64,000 nt of DNA from Camellia lanceoleosa (Eukaryota; Streptophyta; Magnoliopsida; Ericales; Theaceae): contig CM045762.1 in the NCBI GenBank assembly GCA_025200525.1, forward strand, positions 190,799,154-190,863,153. Direction: 5' to 3'. Under the pieces are notes generated by a model. It saw only the letters and a list, made by a program, of their open reading frames with translations. It searched no databases and was not told where the DNA came from. Shown one piece after another: positions 49,816-62,800 of the stretch. Each line of letters opens with the position of its first letter. Positions within the stretch are counted from its first letter, which is position 1. Made by a program: the position numbers and the translations under genes.

Positions 49816-49932
49816 GTTTCTGGCGACTCTGCTGGGGATTTTAGAGAGCTTGACTCGAACTCGTGATATCCTGTTTTTGACTATGTTTATGTGTTTCTTT
49901 GCATTGCATTTGCATTGGTGCGCCTAGGAACA
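49816..49932 (+). mobile_element. Truncated second internal region (leader only)
   Basis: From GGGGATTTTAGAGAGCTTG to GCGCCTAGGAACA this matches the left leader (about 33921-34020) base for base. It then switches to satellite (ACGTTTACTTATC). The shared bases CA at the switch could be microhomology. Together with the preceding LTR it is the start of a second element, or of a tandem copy, cut off by deletion. Confidence 0.85.
49821..49838 (+). promoter_or_regulatory. Primer-binding site after the right LTR
   Basis: TGGCGACTCTGCTGGGGA lies 5 bases after the LTR terminus CA. It begins with TGG, complementary to the CCA end of a tRNA. The implied tRNA 3' end is UCCCCAGCAGAGUCGCCA. Tat/Ogre elements are recalled to use tRNA-Arg, but I did not verify which tRNA fits. 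Its place downstream of the right LTR shows that this LTR also acted as, or derives from, a 5' LTR. Confidence 0.75.
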
Positions 49933-52600
49933 ACGTTTACTTATCATTTCTCATGCATTAAGGTTTGAACACTCGACCACCTATACAGATTCTCCTGCAC
50001 TATGGCAGATACGTAAATGCAACGTTTACTAACCATTTCACAAGTATTACGGTTCGAACACTCGACCACCTATACGGATTCTCCTGCACAGTCGCAGATT
50101 TGTAAATACGGCGTTTACTTACCATTTCTCATGCATTGGGGTTCGAACACTCGAACGCCTCTATGGATTCTCCTGCACAATGGCAGATATGTAAATATGA
50201 CTTTACTTACAATTTCTCACGCATTGGGGTTCGAACACATGAACACCTATACGGATTGTCCTGCACAGTGGCAGATAGGTAAATACGGCGTTTACTTTCC
50301 ATTTCTCAGGCATTAGGGTTTGAACCCTCGAACACCTATACGGATTCTCCTACACAGTGGCAGATATGTAAATACGGCGTTTACTTACCATTTCTCAAGC
50401 ATTACGGTTTGAAGACTCGACCACCTATACGGATTCTCCTGCACAGTGGCAAATATGTAAATACGGCGTTTACTTACCATTTCTCATGCATTGGGGTTCG
50501 AACACTCGAACACCTATACGGATTCTCCTGCATAGTGGAAGATATGTAAATACGGCGTTTACGTAACATTTCTCACGCATTAGGGTTCAAACACTAGAAC
50601 AGCTATACGGATTCCCCAGCACAGTGGCAGATATGTAAGTACGGCATTTACTTACCATTGCTTGCTCATTAGGATTCGAACACTCAAACACCTATACGGA
50701 TTCTCCTGCACTGTGGTAGATATGTAAATACGGCGTTTACTTACCATTTCTCAACCATTAGGGTTCGAACACTCCAACACCTTTACGGATTCTCCTGCAC
50801 AGTGGCAGATATGTAAATACGGCGTTTACTTTCCATTTCTCAAGCATTAGCGTTCGAACACTCGACCACCTATACGGATTCTCCTACACAGTGGCAGATA
50901 TGTAAATACGTCATTTACTTACCATTTCTCATGCATTGGGGTTCGAACACTCGAACACCGATACGGATTCTCCTGCACAATGGCAGATATGTAAATACGA
51001 CGTTTACTTACCATTTCTCACGCATTAGGGTTCGAACACTCGAACAACCTTACGGTTTCTCCTGCACAGTGGCAGATATGTAAACACATCATTTACTCAC
51101 CATTTCTCACGCCTTTGGGTTCAAACACTCGAACACTTATACGGATTCTCCTGCATAGTGGCAAATATGTAATACGGCGTTTACTTACCATTTCTCACGG
51201 ATTGGGGTTCGAACACTCGAAAACCTAAACGAATTCTCCTACACAGTGGCAGATATGTAAATACGGCGTTTACTTACCATTTCTCACGAATTAGGGTTCG
51301 AACACTCGAACAACCATACGGATTTTCCTGCACAGTGGCAGATATGTAAATACGGCGTTTACTTACCATTTCTCACGCATTACACGAAAACTCGAACACC
51401 TGTACGGATTCGCCTACACAGTGGCAGATATGTAAATACGGCGTTTACTTACCATTTCTCACGCATTATGGTTCGACCACTCGAACACCTATACAGATTC
51501 TGCTGCACAGTGGCAGATATGTAAATACGGCGTCTACTTACCATTTCTCACGCATTAGGGTTCGAACACTCGAACTCCTATACGGATTCTCCCTGCGATG
51601 GCGAATAGGTAAATCTGGCGTTTACTTACCATTTCTCAAGCATTAGGGTTCGACACTGACCACCAATCTGATTCTCCCAAGCGATGGCAGATATGTAAAT
51701 ACGGCGTTCACTTTCCATATCTCACGCATTAGTGTTCGAACATTCGAACACCTATACGGATTCTCCAGCACAATGGCAGATATGTAAATAAGGCGTTTAC
51801 TTCCCATTTCTCACGCATTAGGGTTCGAACTCTCGAACACCTATACGGATTCTCCTGCACAGTGGCAGATATGTAAATACGGTGTTTCTTTCCGTTTCTC
51901 AGGCATTAGGGTTCGAACCCTCGAACACCTATACGGATTCTCCTGCACAGTGGCAGATATGTAAATATGGCATTTACTTACCATTTCTCAAGCATTAGGG
52001 TTCGACCACTCGACCACCCATACGGATTCTCCTGCACTGTGGCAGATATGTAAGTACGGCGTTTACTTACCATTTCTCACGCATTACACGAAAACTCGAA
52101 CACCAGTACGGAATTGCCTGCACAGTGGCAGATATGTAAATACGGCGTTTACTTACCATTTCTCACGCATTAGGGTTCGAACACTCGAACACCTATACAG
52201 ATTCTCCTGCACAGTGGCAGATATGTAAATACGGCGTTTACTTACCATTTCTCACGCATTACGCTTCGAACACTCGAACACCTATACGGATTCTCCTGCA
52301 CAGTGGCAGATATGTAAATACGGCGTTTACTTACCATTTCTCACGCATTAGGGTTCGAACACTCGAACACCTATACGGATTCTCCTACACAGTGGCAGAT
52401 ATGTAAATACGGCGTTTACTTACCATTTCTCACGCATTAGGGTTCGAACACTCGAACACCTATACGGATTCTCCTGCACAGTGGCAGATATGTAAATACG
52501 GCGTTTACTTACCATTTCTCACGCATTAGGGTCCGAACACTCGAACACCTATACGGATTCTACTACACAGTGGCAGATATGTAAATACGGCATTTACTTA

Positions 52601-55600
52601 CCATATCTCAAGAATTTGGGTTCGAACACACGAACACCTATACGGATTCTCCTGCACAGTGGCAGATATGTAAATACGGCATTTACTTATCGTTTCTCAC
52701 GGATTAGGGTTCGAACACTCGACCAGCTATACGGATTCCCCTGCACAGTGGCAGATATGTAAGTACGGTGTTTACTTATCATTTCTCATGCATTAAGGAT
52801 CGAACACTCGACCACCTATATGGATTCTCTTACACTGTGGCAGATATGTAAATACTGCGTTTACGAACCATTTCTCAAGCATTACGGTTCGAACACTCGA
52901 CCACCTATACGGATTCTCTTGCATAGTCGCAGATATGTAAATACGGCGTTTACTTACCATTTCTCATGCATTGGGGTTCGAACACTCGAACACCTATACG
53001 GATTCTCCTGCACAGTGGAAGATATGTAAATACGACGTTTACTTACAATTTCTCACGCATTGGGGTTCGAACACTTGAACACCTATACGGATTCTTCTGC
53101 ACAGTGGCAGATAGGGAAATACGGCGTTTACTTTCCAATTCTCAGGCATTAGGGTTCGAACCCTCGAACACCTATACGGATTCTCCTACACAGTGGCAGA
53201 TATGTAAATACGTCATTTACTTACCATTTCTCATGCATTGGGGTTCGAACACTCGAACACCGATACGGATTCTACTGCACAATGGCAGATATGTAAATAC
53301 GACGTTTACTTACCATTTCTCACGGATTAGGGTTCGAACACTCGAACAACCTTAAGGTTTCTCCTGCATAGTGGCAGATATGTAAACACATCATTTACTC
53401 ACCATTTCTCACACCTTTGGGTTCAAACACTCGAAGACTTATACGGATTCTCCTGCATAGTGGCAAATATGTAATACGGCGTTTACTTACCATTTCTTAC
53501 GCATTGTGGTTCGAACACTCGAAAACCTATACGGTTTCTCCTGCACAGTGGCAGATATGTAAATACGGCGTTTACTTACCATTTCTCACGAATTAGGGTT
53601 CGAACACTCGAACAACCGTACGGATTTTCCCGCGATGGCAGATATGTAAATACGGCGTTTACTTACGTTTCACGCATTACAGCTTCGAACACACATGACG
53701 GATTCGCCTACACGAAGGCGAATATGTAAATCTGGCTTACTTACCATTTCTCACGCATTATGGTTCGACCACTCGAACACCTATACAGATTCTGCTGCAC
53801 AGTGGCAGATATGTAAATACGGCGTCTACTTACCATTTCTCACGCATTAGGGTTCGAACACTCGAACTCCTATACGGATTCTCCTGCACAGTGGCAGATA
53901 GGTAAATACGGCGTTTACTTACCATTTCTCAAGCATTAGGGTTCGACCACTCGACCACCAATACGGATTCTCCTGCACAGTGGCAGATATGTAAATACGG
54001 CGTTCACTTTCCATTTCTCACGCATTAGTGTTCGAACATTCGAACACCTATACGGATTCTCCAGCACAGTGGCAGATATGTAAATAAGGCGTTTGCTTCC
54101 CATTTCTCACGCGTTAGGGTTCGAACTCTCGAACACCTATAAGGATTCTCCTGCACAGTGGCAGATATGTAAATGTGGCATTTCCTTACCATTTCTCAGG
54201 CATTAGGGTTCGAACACTCGAACACCTATACGGATTCTCCTGCACAGGGGCAGATATGTAAATAGGGCGTTTACTTACCATTTCTCACGCATTAGGGTTC
54301 GAACACTCGAACACCTATACGGATTCTACTACACAGTGGCAGATATGTAAATACGGCATTTACTTACCATATCTCAAGAATTTGGGTTCGAACACTCGAA
54401 CACCTATACGGATTCTCCTGCACAGTGGCAGATATGTAAATACGGCATTTACTTATCGTTTCTCACGGATTAGGGTTCGAACACTCGACCAGCTATACGG
54501 ATTCCCCTGCACAGTGGCAGATATGTAAGTACGGCGTTTACTTATCATTTCTCATGCATTAAGGATCGAACACTCGACCACCTATACGGATTCTCTTACA
54601 CTGTGGCAGATATGTAAATACAGCGTTTACGAACCATTTCTCAAGCATTACGGTTCGAACACTCGACCACCTATACGGATTCTCTTGCATAGTCGCAGAT
54701 ATGTAAATACGGCGTTTACTTACCATTTCTCATGCATTGGGGTTCGAACACTCGAACACCTATACGGATTCTCCTGCACAGTGGAAAATATGTAAATACG
54801 ACGTTTACTTACAATTTCTCACGCATTGGGTTCGAACACTTGAACACCTATACGGATTCTTCTGCACAGTGGCAGATAGGGAAATACGGCGTTTACTTTC
54901 CATTTCTCAGGCATTAGGGTTCAACTGTCGAATACCTATACGGATTCTACTACACAGTGGCAGATATGTAAATACGTCGTTTACAAACCATTTCTTACAG
55001 ATTGGGTTTCGAACACTCGAACACCGATACGGATTCTCCTGCACAATGGCAGATATGTAAATACGGCTTTTTCTTATCATTTCTCACGCATTAGGCTTCG
55101 AACACTCGAACAACCTTAAGGTTTCTCCTGCACAGTGGCAGATATGTAAACACATCATTTACTCACCATTTCTCACACCTTTGGGTTCAAACACTCGAAG
55201 ACTTATACGGATTCTCCTGCATAGTGGCAAATATGTAATACGGCGTTTACTTACCATTTCTTACGCATTGTGGTTCGAACACTCGAAAACCTATACGGTT
55301 TCTCCTGCACAGTGGCAGATATGTAAATACGGCGTTTACTTACCATTTCTCACGAATTAGGGTTCGAACACTCGAACAACCGTACGGATTTTCCTGCACA
55401 GTGGCAGATATGTAAATACGGCGTTTACTTACCGTTTCTCACGCATTACACGAAAACTCGAACACCTGTACGGATTCGCCTACACAGTGGCAGATATGTA
55501 AATACGGCGTTTACTTACCATTTCTCACGCATTATGGTTCGACCACTCGAACACCTACGTGGATTCTCCTACAAAGTGGCAGATATGTAAATACGGCGTC

Positions 55601-56800
55601 TACTTACCATTTCTCACGCATTAGGGTTCGAACACTCGAACTCCTATACGGATTCTCCTGCACAGTGGCAGATAGGTAAATACGGCGTTTACTTACCATT
55701 TCTCAAGCATTAGGGTTCGACCACTCGACCACCAATACGGATTCTCCGGCACAGTGGCAGATATGTAAATACGGCGTTCACTTTCCATTTCTCACGCATT
55801 AGTGTTCGAACATTCGAACACCTATACGGATTCTCCAGCACAGTGGCAGATATGTAAATAAGGCGTTTGCTTCCCATTTCTCACGCGTTAGGGTTCGAAC
55901 TCTCGAACACCTATACGGATTCTCCTGCACAGTGGCAGATATGTAAATATGGCGTTTACTTACCATTTCTCAAGCATTAGGGTTCGAACACTCGAACACC
56001 TATACGGATTCTCCTGCACAGGGGCAGAGATGTAAATACGGCCTTTACTTACCATTTCTCACGCATTAGGGTCCGAACACTCGAACACCTATACGGATTC
56101 TACTACACAGTGGCAGATATGTAAATACGGCATTTACTTACCATATCTCAAGAATTTGGGTTCGAACACTCGAACACCTATACGGATTCTCCTGCACAGT
56201 GGCAGATATGTAAATACGGCATTTACTTATCGTTTCTCACGGATTAGGGTTCGAACACTCGACCAGCTATACGGATTCCCCTGCACAGTGGCAGATATGT
56301 AAGTATAGCGTTTACTTATCATTTCTCATGCATTAAGGATCGAACACTCGACCACCTATACGGATTCTCCTACACTGTGGCAGATATGTAAATACAGCGT
56401 TTACGAACCATTTCTCAAGCATTACGGTTCGAACACTCGACCACCTATACGGATTCTCTTGCATAGTCGCAGATATGGAGATACGGCGTTTACTTACCAT
56501 TTCTCATGCATTGGGGTTCGAACACTCGAACACCTATACGGATTCTCCTGCACAGTGGAAGATATGTAAATACGACGTTTACTTACAATTTCTCACGCAT
56601 TGGGGTTCGAACACTTGAACACCTATACGGATTCTTCTGCACAATGGCAGATAGGGAAATACGGCGTTTACTTTCCATTTCTCAGGCATTAGGGTTCGAA
56701 CAGTCGAACACCTATACGGATTCTCCTGTACAGTGGCAGATATGCAAATACGTCGTTTACTTATAATTTCTCACGCATTACGGTTCGAAAACTCAAACAC
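52601..56800. repeat. About 20-monomer (1.77 kb) higher-order repeat
   Basis: The variant CCATATCTCAAGAATTTGGG occurs at 52601, 54367 and 56141, spacings of 1,766 and 1,774 bp. In each copy it is followed by TTATCGTTTCTCACGGATTAG, CGACCAGCTATACGGATTCC, CATTAAGGATCG, CATAGTCGCAG, a GACGTTTACTTACAATTTC monomer and CAGATAGGGAAATACGG. The third copy stops matching near 56.75 kb. A related block at about 50.9-52.0 kb is offset by about 2,298 bp from the first copy. Confidence 0.85.
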
Positions 56801-59800
56801 CTATATGGATTCTCCTGCACAATGCCAAATATTTAAATACGGCGTTTACATTCCATTTCGCATGCATTAGGGTTTGAACACTCGAGCACCTATACGGATT
56901 CTCCTGCACAGTGGCAGATATTTAAATACGGCGTTTGCTCACCATTTCTCACGCATTACGGTTCGAACACTCGAACACCTGTACGGATTCTCCTGCATAG
57001 TGGCAGATATGTAAATACGGCGTTTAGTTACCATTTCTTGCTCATTAGGATTCGAACACTCGAACACCTATGCGGATTCTCCTGCACTGTGGTTGATATG
57101 TAAATACGGCGTTTACTTACCATTTCTCAAGCATAAGGGTTTGAACAATCCAACACCTTTACGGATTCTCCTGCACAGTGGCAGATATATCAAAACGGCG
57201 TTTACTTACCGTTTTTCACGGATTACAACACTCGAACACATGCGGATTACTCCGCACGATGGGCGATATGTAAATACGGCGTTTACTTACCATTTCTCAC
57301 GCATTAGGGTTGAACACTCAACACCAATACGATTCTCACGCGATGGCGAGATATGTAAACACGGCGTTTACTTACCATTTCTCACGCAGTAGAGTTCGAA
57401 CACTCGAACACCTATGCGCATTCTCCTGCACAGTGGCAGATAGGTAAATACGGCGTTCACTTACCATTTCTCAGGCATTAGGGTTCGAACACTCGAACAC
57501 CTATACGGATTCTCCTGCAGAGTGGCAGATATGTAAATACGGCATATACTTTCCATTTTCACACGCATTAGTGTTCGAACATTCGAACACCTATATGGAT
57601 TCTCCGGCACAGTGGCAGATATGTAAATATGGCGTTTACTTACCATTTCTCAAGCATTAGGGTTCAACCACTCGACCACCCATACAGATTCTTCTGCACA
57701 GTGGCAGCTACGTAAATACAGCGTTTACTTACCATTTCTCACGCATTACACGAAAACTCGAACACCTGTACGGATTCGCCTGCATAGTGGCAGATATGTA
57801 AATACGGCGTTTACTTACCATTTCTCACGCATTAGGGTTCGAACACTCGAACACCTATACAGATTCTCCTGCATAGTGGCAGATCTGTAAATACAACATT
57901 TACTTACAATTTCTCACGCATTGGGGTTCAAACACGTGAACACCTATACGGATTCTCCTGCACAGTGGCAGATAGGTAAATACGGCGTTTACTTTCCATT
58001 TCTCAGGCATTAGTGTTCGAACCCTCGAACACCTATACGGATTCTCCTGCACAGTGGCAGATATGTAAATACGGCATTTACGTACCATTTCTCACGCATT
58101 AGGGTTCGAACACTAGAACACCTATACGGATTCTCCAGCACAGTGGCAGATATGTAAATACGGCATTTACTTACCATATCTTGCTCATTAGGATTCGAAC
58201 AGTCAAACACCTATACGGATTCTCCTGCACTGTGGTTGATATGTAAATACGGCGTTTACTTACCATTTCTCAAGCATAAGGGTTCGAACAATCCAACACC
58301 TTTACGGATTAGCCTCCACAGTGGCAGATATTTAAATACGGCGTTTACTTACCATTTCTCACGCATTGGGGTTCGAACACTCGAACACCAATACAGATTC
58401 TGCTGCACAGTGGCAGATATGTAAACACGGCCTTTACTTACCATTTCTCACGCATTAGAGTTCAAACACTTGAACACCTATGCGCATTCTCCTGCACAGT
58501 GGCAGATAGGTAAATACGGCGTTCACTTACCATTTCTCAGGCATTAGGGTTCGAACACTCGAACACCTATACGGATTCTCCTGCACAGTAGCAGATATGT
58601 AAATACAGCATTTACTTTCCATTTTCTCACGCATTAGTGTTCGAACATTCGAACACCTATACGGATTCTCCGGCACAATGGCAGATATGTAAATATTGCG
58701 TTTACTTACCATTTCTCAAGCATTAGGGTTCAACCACTCGACCACCCATACAGATTCTCTGACATAAGGGCGGCTATGTAAATACGTTTACTTACCATTT
58801 CACGCATTACAAAACTTCGAACACTATGCGGATTCGCTGCACAAGCGGTATATGTAAACGGTTACATTTACCATTTCTCACGCATTAGGGTTCGAACACT
58901 CGGACACCTATACAGATTCTCCTGCACAGTGGCAGATCTGTAAATACGACATTTACTTAATTTCTCACGCATTGGTTTGAACACATGAACACCTATCACG
59001 GATTCTCCCGCGATGGCAGATAGGTAAATACGGCATTTACTTTCCATTTCTCAGGCATTAGGGTTCGAACCCTCGAACACCTATACGGATTCTCCTGCAC
59101 AGTGGTAAATATGTAAATACATCGTTTACAAACCATTTCACAAGTATTACAGCTCGAACACTCGACCACCTATACGGATTCTCCTGCACAGTCGCAGATT
59201 TGTAAATACGGCGTTTACTTACCATTTCTCATGCATTGGGGTTCGAACACTCGAACACCTATACGGATTCTCCTACACAGTGGCAGATATGTAAATACGA
59301 CATTTACTTACAATTTCTCACGCATTGGGGTTCGAACACATGAACACCTATACGGATTCTCTTGCACAGTGGCAGATACATAAATACGGCGTTTACGTAA
59401 CATTTCTCACGCATTAGGGTTCAAACACTAGAACACCTATACCGATTCTCCAGCACAATGGCAGATATGTAAGTACGGCATTTACTTACCATTTCTTGCT
59501 CATTAGGATTCGAACACTCAAACACCTATACGGATTCTCCTGCACTGTGGTAGATATGTAAATATGGCGTTTACTTACCATTTCTCAAGCATTAGGATTC
59601 GAACACTCCAACACCTTTACGGATTCTCCTGCACAGTGGCAGATATGTAAATACGGCGTTTACTTACCATTTCTGACGCATTACACGAAAACTCGAACAC
59701 CAGTACGGATTCGCCTACACAGTGGCAGATATGTAAATTAGGCGTTTGCTTACCATTTCTCACGCATTAGGGTTCGAACACTCGAACTCCTATACAGATT

Positions 59801-62800
59801 CTGCTGCAGAGTGACAGATATGTGAACACGGGGTTTACTTACCATTTCTTACGCATTAGGGTTCGAACACTCGAACACCTATACGGATTCTCCTGCACAG
59901 TGGCAGATATGTAAATACGGCGTTTACTTACCATTTCTCATGCATTAGGGTTCGAACACTCGAACACCTATACGGATTCTCCTGCACAGTGGCAGATATC
60001 TAAATACGGCGTTTACTTACCATTTCTCACGCATTAGGGTTCGAACAATCGAACACCTATACGGATTCTCCTGCACAGTGGCAGATATGTAAATACGGCG
60101 TTTACTTCCCATTTCTCATGCATTAGGGTTCGAACACTCGAACACCTATACGGATTCTCCTGCACAGTGGCAGATATGTAAGTACGGCGTTTACTTACCA
60201 TTTCTCACGCATTAGGGTTCGAACCCTCGAACACCTATACGGATTCTCCTGCACAGTGGCAGATATGTAAATATGTCGTTTACTTACCATTTCTCAAGCA
60301 TTAGGGTTCGACCACTCGACCACCCATACGGATTCTCTGCAAGATGGCGTATATGTAAATACTTACCATTTCTCACGCATTACACGAAAACTCGAACACC
60401 AGTACGGAATCGCTTGCACAGTGGCAGATATGTAAATACGGCGTTTACTTACCATTTCTCACGCATTAGGGTTCGAACACTCGAACACCTATACAGATTC
60501 TCCTGCACAGTGGCAGAGATGTAAATACGGCGTTTACTTACCATTTCTCACGCATTCGGCTTCGAACACTCGAACACCTATACGGATTCTCCTGCACAGT
60601 GGCAGAGATGTAAATACGGCCATTACTTACCATTTCTCACGCATTAGGGTTCGAACACTCGAACACCTATACGGATTCTCCTCCACAGTGGCAGATATGT
60701 AAATACGGTGTTTACTTACCATTTCTCACGCATAAGGGTTCGAACACTCGAACACCTATACGGATTCTCCTGCACAGTGGCAGAGATGTAAATACGCCCT
60801 TTACTTACCATTTCTCACGCATTAGGGTTCGAACACTCGAACACCTATACGGATTCTCCTACAGAGTGGCAGATATGTAAATACGGCATTTACTTACCAT
60901 ATCTCAAGAATTTGGGTTCGAACACTCGAACACCTGTACGGATTCTCCTACACAGTGGCAGATATGTAAATATGGCGTTTACTTATCGTTTCTCACGGAT
61001 TAGGGTTCGAACACTCGACCAGCTATACGGATTCCCCTGCACAGTGGCAGATATGTAAGTACGGAGTTTACTTATCATTTCTCATGCATTAAGGTTCGAA
61101 CACTCGACCACCTATACGGATTCTCTTACACTGTGGCAGATATGTAAATACAGCGTTTACTAACCATTTCTCAAGCATTACGGTTCGAACACTCGACCAC
61201 GTATACGGATTCTCCTGCACAGTCGCAGATATGTAAATACAGCGTTTACTTAGCATTTCTCATGCATTGGGGTTCGAACACTCGAACACCTATACGGATT
61301 CTCCTGCACAGTGGAAGATATATAAATACGACGTTTACTTACAATTTCTCACGCATTGGGGTTCGAACACTTGAAAACCAATACGGATTCTTCTGCACAG
61401 TGGCAGATAGGGAAATATGGCGTTTGCTTTCCATTTCTCAGGCATTAGGGTTCGAACCCTCGAACACCTATTCGGATTCTCCTACACAGTGGCAGATATG
61501 TAAATACGGCGTTTGCTTACCATTTCTCAAGCATTATGGATTGAAGACTCGACCACCTATACGGATTCTCCTGCACAGTGGCAAATATTTAAATACGGCG
61601 TTTACTTACCATTTCGCATGCATTGGGGTTCGAACACTCGAACACCTATACGGATTCTCCTGCACACAGTGGCAGATATGTAAATACGGCGTTTACGTAC
61701 CATTTCTCACGCATTAGGGTTCGAACAATAGAACACCTATACGGATTCTCCAGCACAGTGGCAGATATGTAAATACGGCATTTACTTACCATATCTTGCT
61801 CATTAGGATTCGAACACTCAAACACCTATACGGATTCTCCTGCACTGTGGTTGATATGTAAATACGGCGTTTACTTACCATTTCTCAAGCATAAGGGTTT
61901 GAACAATCCAACACCTTTACGGATTCTCCTGCACAGTGGCAGATATGTCAATACGGCGTTTACTTACCGTTTTTCATGCATTACACGAAAACTTGAACAC
62001 CTGTACGGATTCGCCTGCACAGTGGCTGATATGTAAATACGGCGTTTACTTACCATTTCTCACGCATTAGGGTTCGAACACTCGAACACCAATACAGATT
62101 CTGCTGCACAGTGGCAGATATGTAAACACGGCGTTTACTTACCATTTCTCACGCATTAGAGTTCGAACACTCGAACACCTATGCGCATTCTCCTGCACAG
62201 TGGCGGATAGGTAAATACGGCGTTCACTTACCATTTCTCAGGCATTAGGGTTCGAACACTCGAACACCTATACGGATTCTCCTGCACAGTGGCAGATATG
62301 TAAATACGGCATTTACTTTCCATTTTCTCACGCATTAGTGTTCGAACATTCGAACACCTATATGGATTCTCCGGCACAGTGGCAGATATGTAAATATGGC
62401 GTTTACTAACCATTTCTCAAGCATTAGGGTTCAACCACTCGACCACCCATACAGATTCTTCTGCACAGTGGCAGCTACGTAAATACAGCGTTTACTTACC
62501 ATTTCTCACGCATTAAAACTTCGAACACCATGCGGATTACGCAAGATAGTGGCAGATATGTAAGTACAGCGTTTACTTACCATTTCTCACGCATTAGGGT
62601 TCGAACACTCGAACACCTATACAGATTCTCCTGCACAGTGGCAGATCTATAAATACAACATTTACTTACAATTTCTCACGCATTGGGGTTCGAACACATG
62701 AACACCTATACGGATTCCTCTGCATAGTGGCAGATAGGTAAATACGGCGTCTACTTTCCATTTCTCAGGCATTAGGGTTCGAACCCTCGAACACCTATAC

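Larger units (their letters stand above)
30224..49932 (+). mobile_element. Non-autonomous Ty3/gypsy (Tat/Ogre-like) LTR element with truncated second internal region
   Basis: Two direct repeats of about 3.7 kb (30224-33916 and about 46101-49815) flank a 12.2 kb internal region. The LTR ends are TGTAGAC and GTCTACA. The internal region has gag on the plus strand, then no detectable protease, reverse transcriptase, RNase H or integrase, and an antisense plant-mobile-domain gene. An extra antisense gene and very long LTRs are known features of the Tat/Ogre lineage, so that placement is inferred. The element is unusual at its right end: the second LTR is followed by a primer-binding site and 5' leader (49816-49932) identical in order to the start of the internal region, then by satellite. 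No target duplication is present. Compared with paralogous satellite at 28.5, 56.0 and 60.8 kb, roughly 245 bp of array is missing at the junction. Confidence 0.88.
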
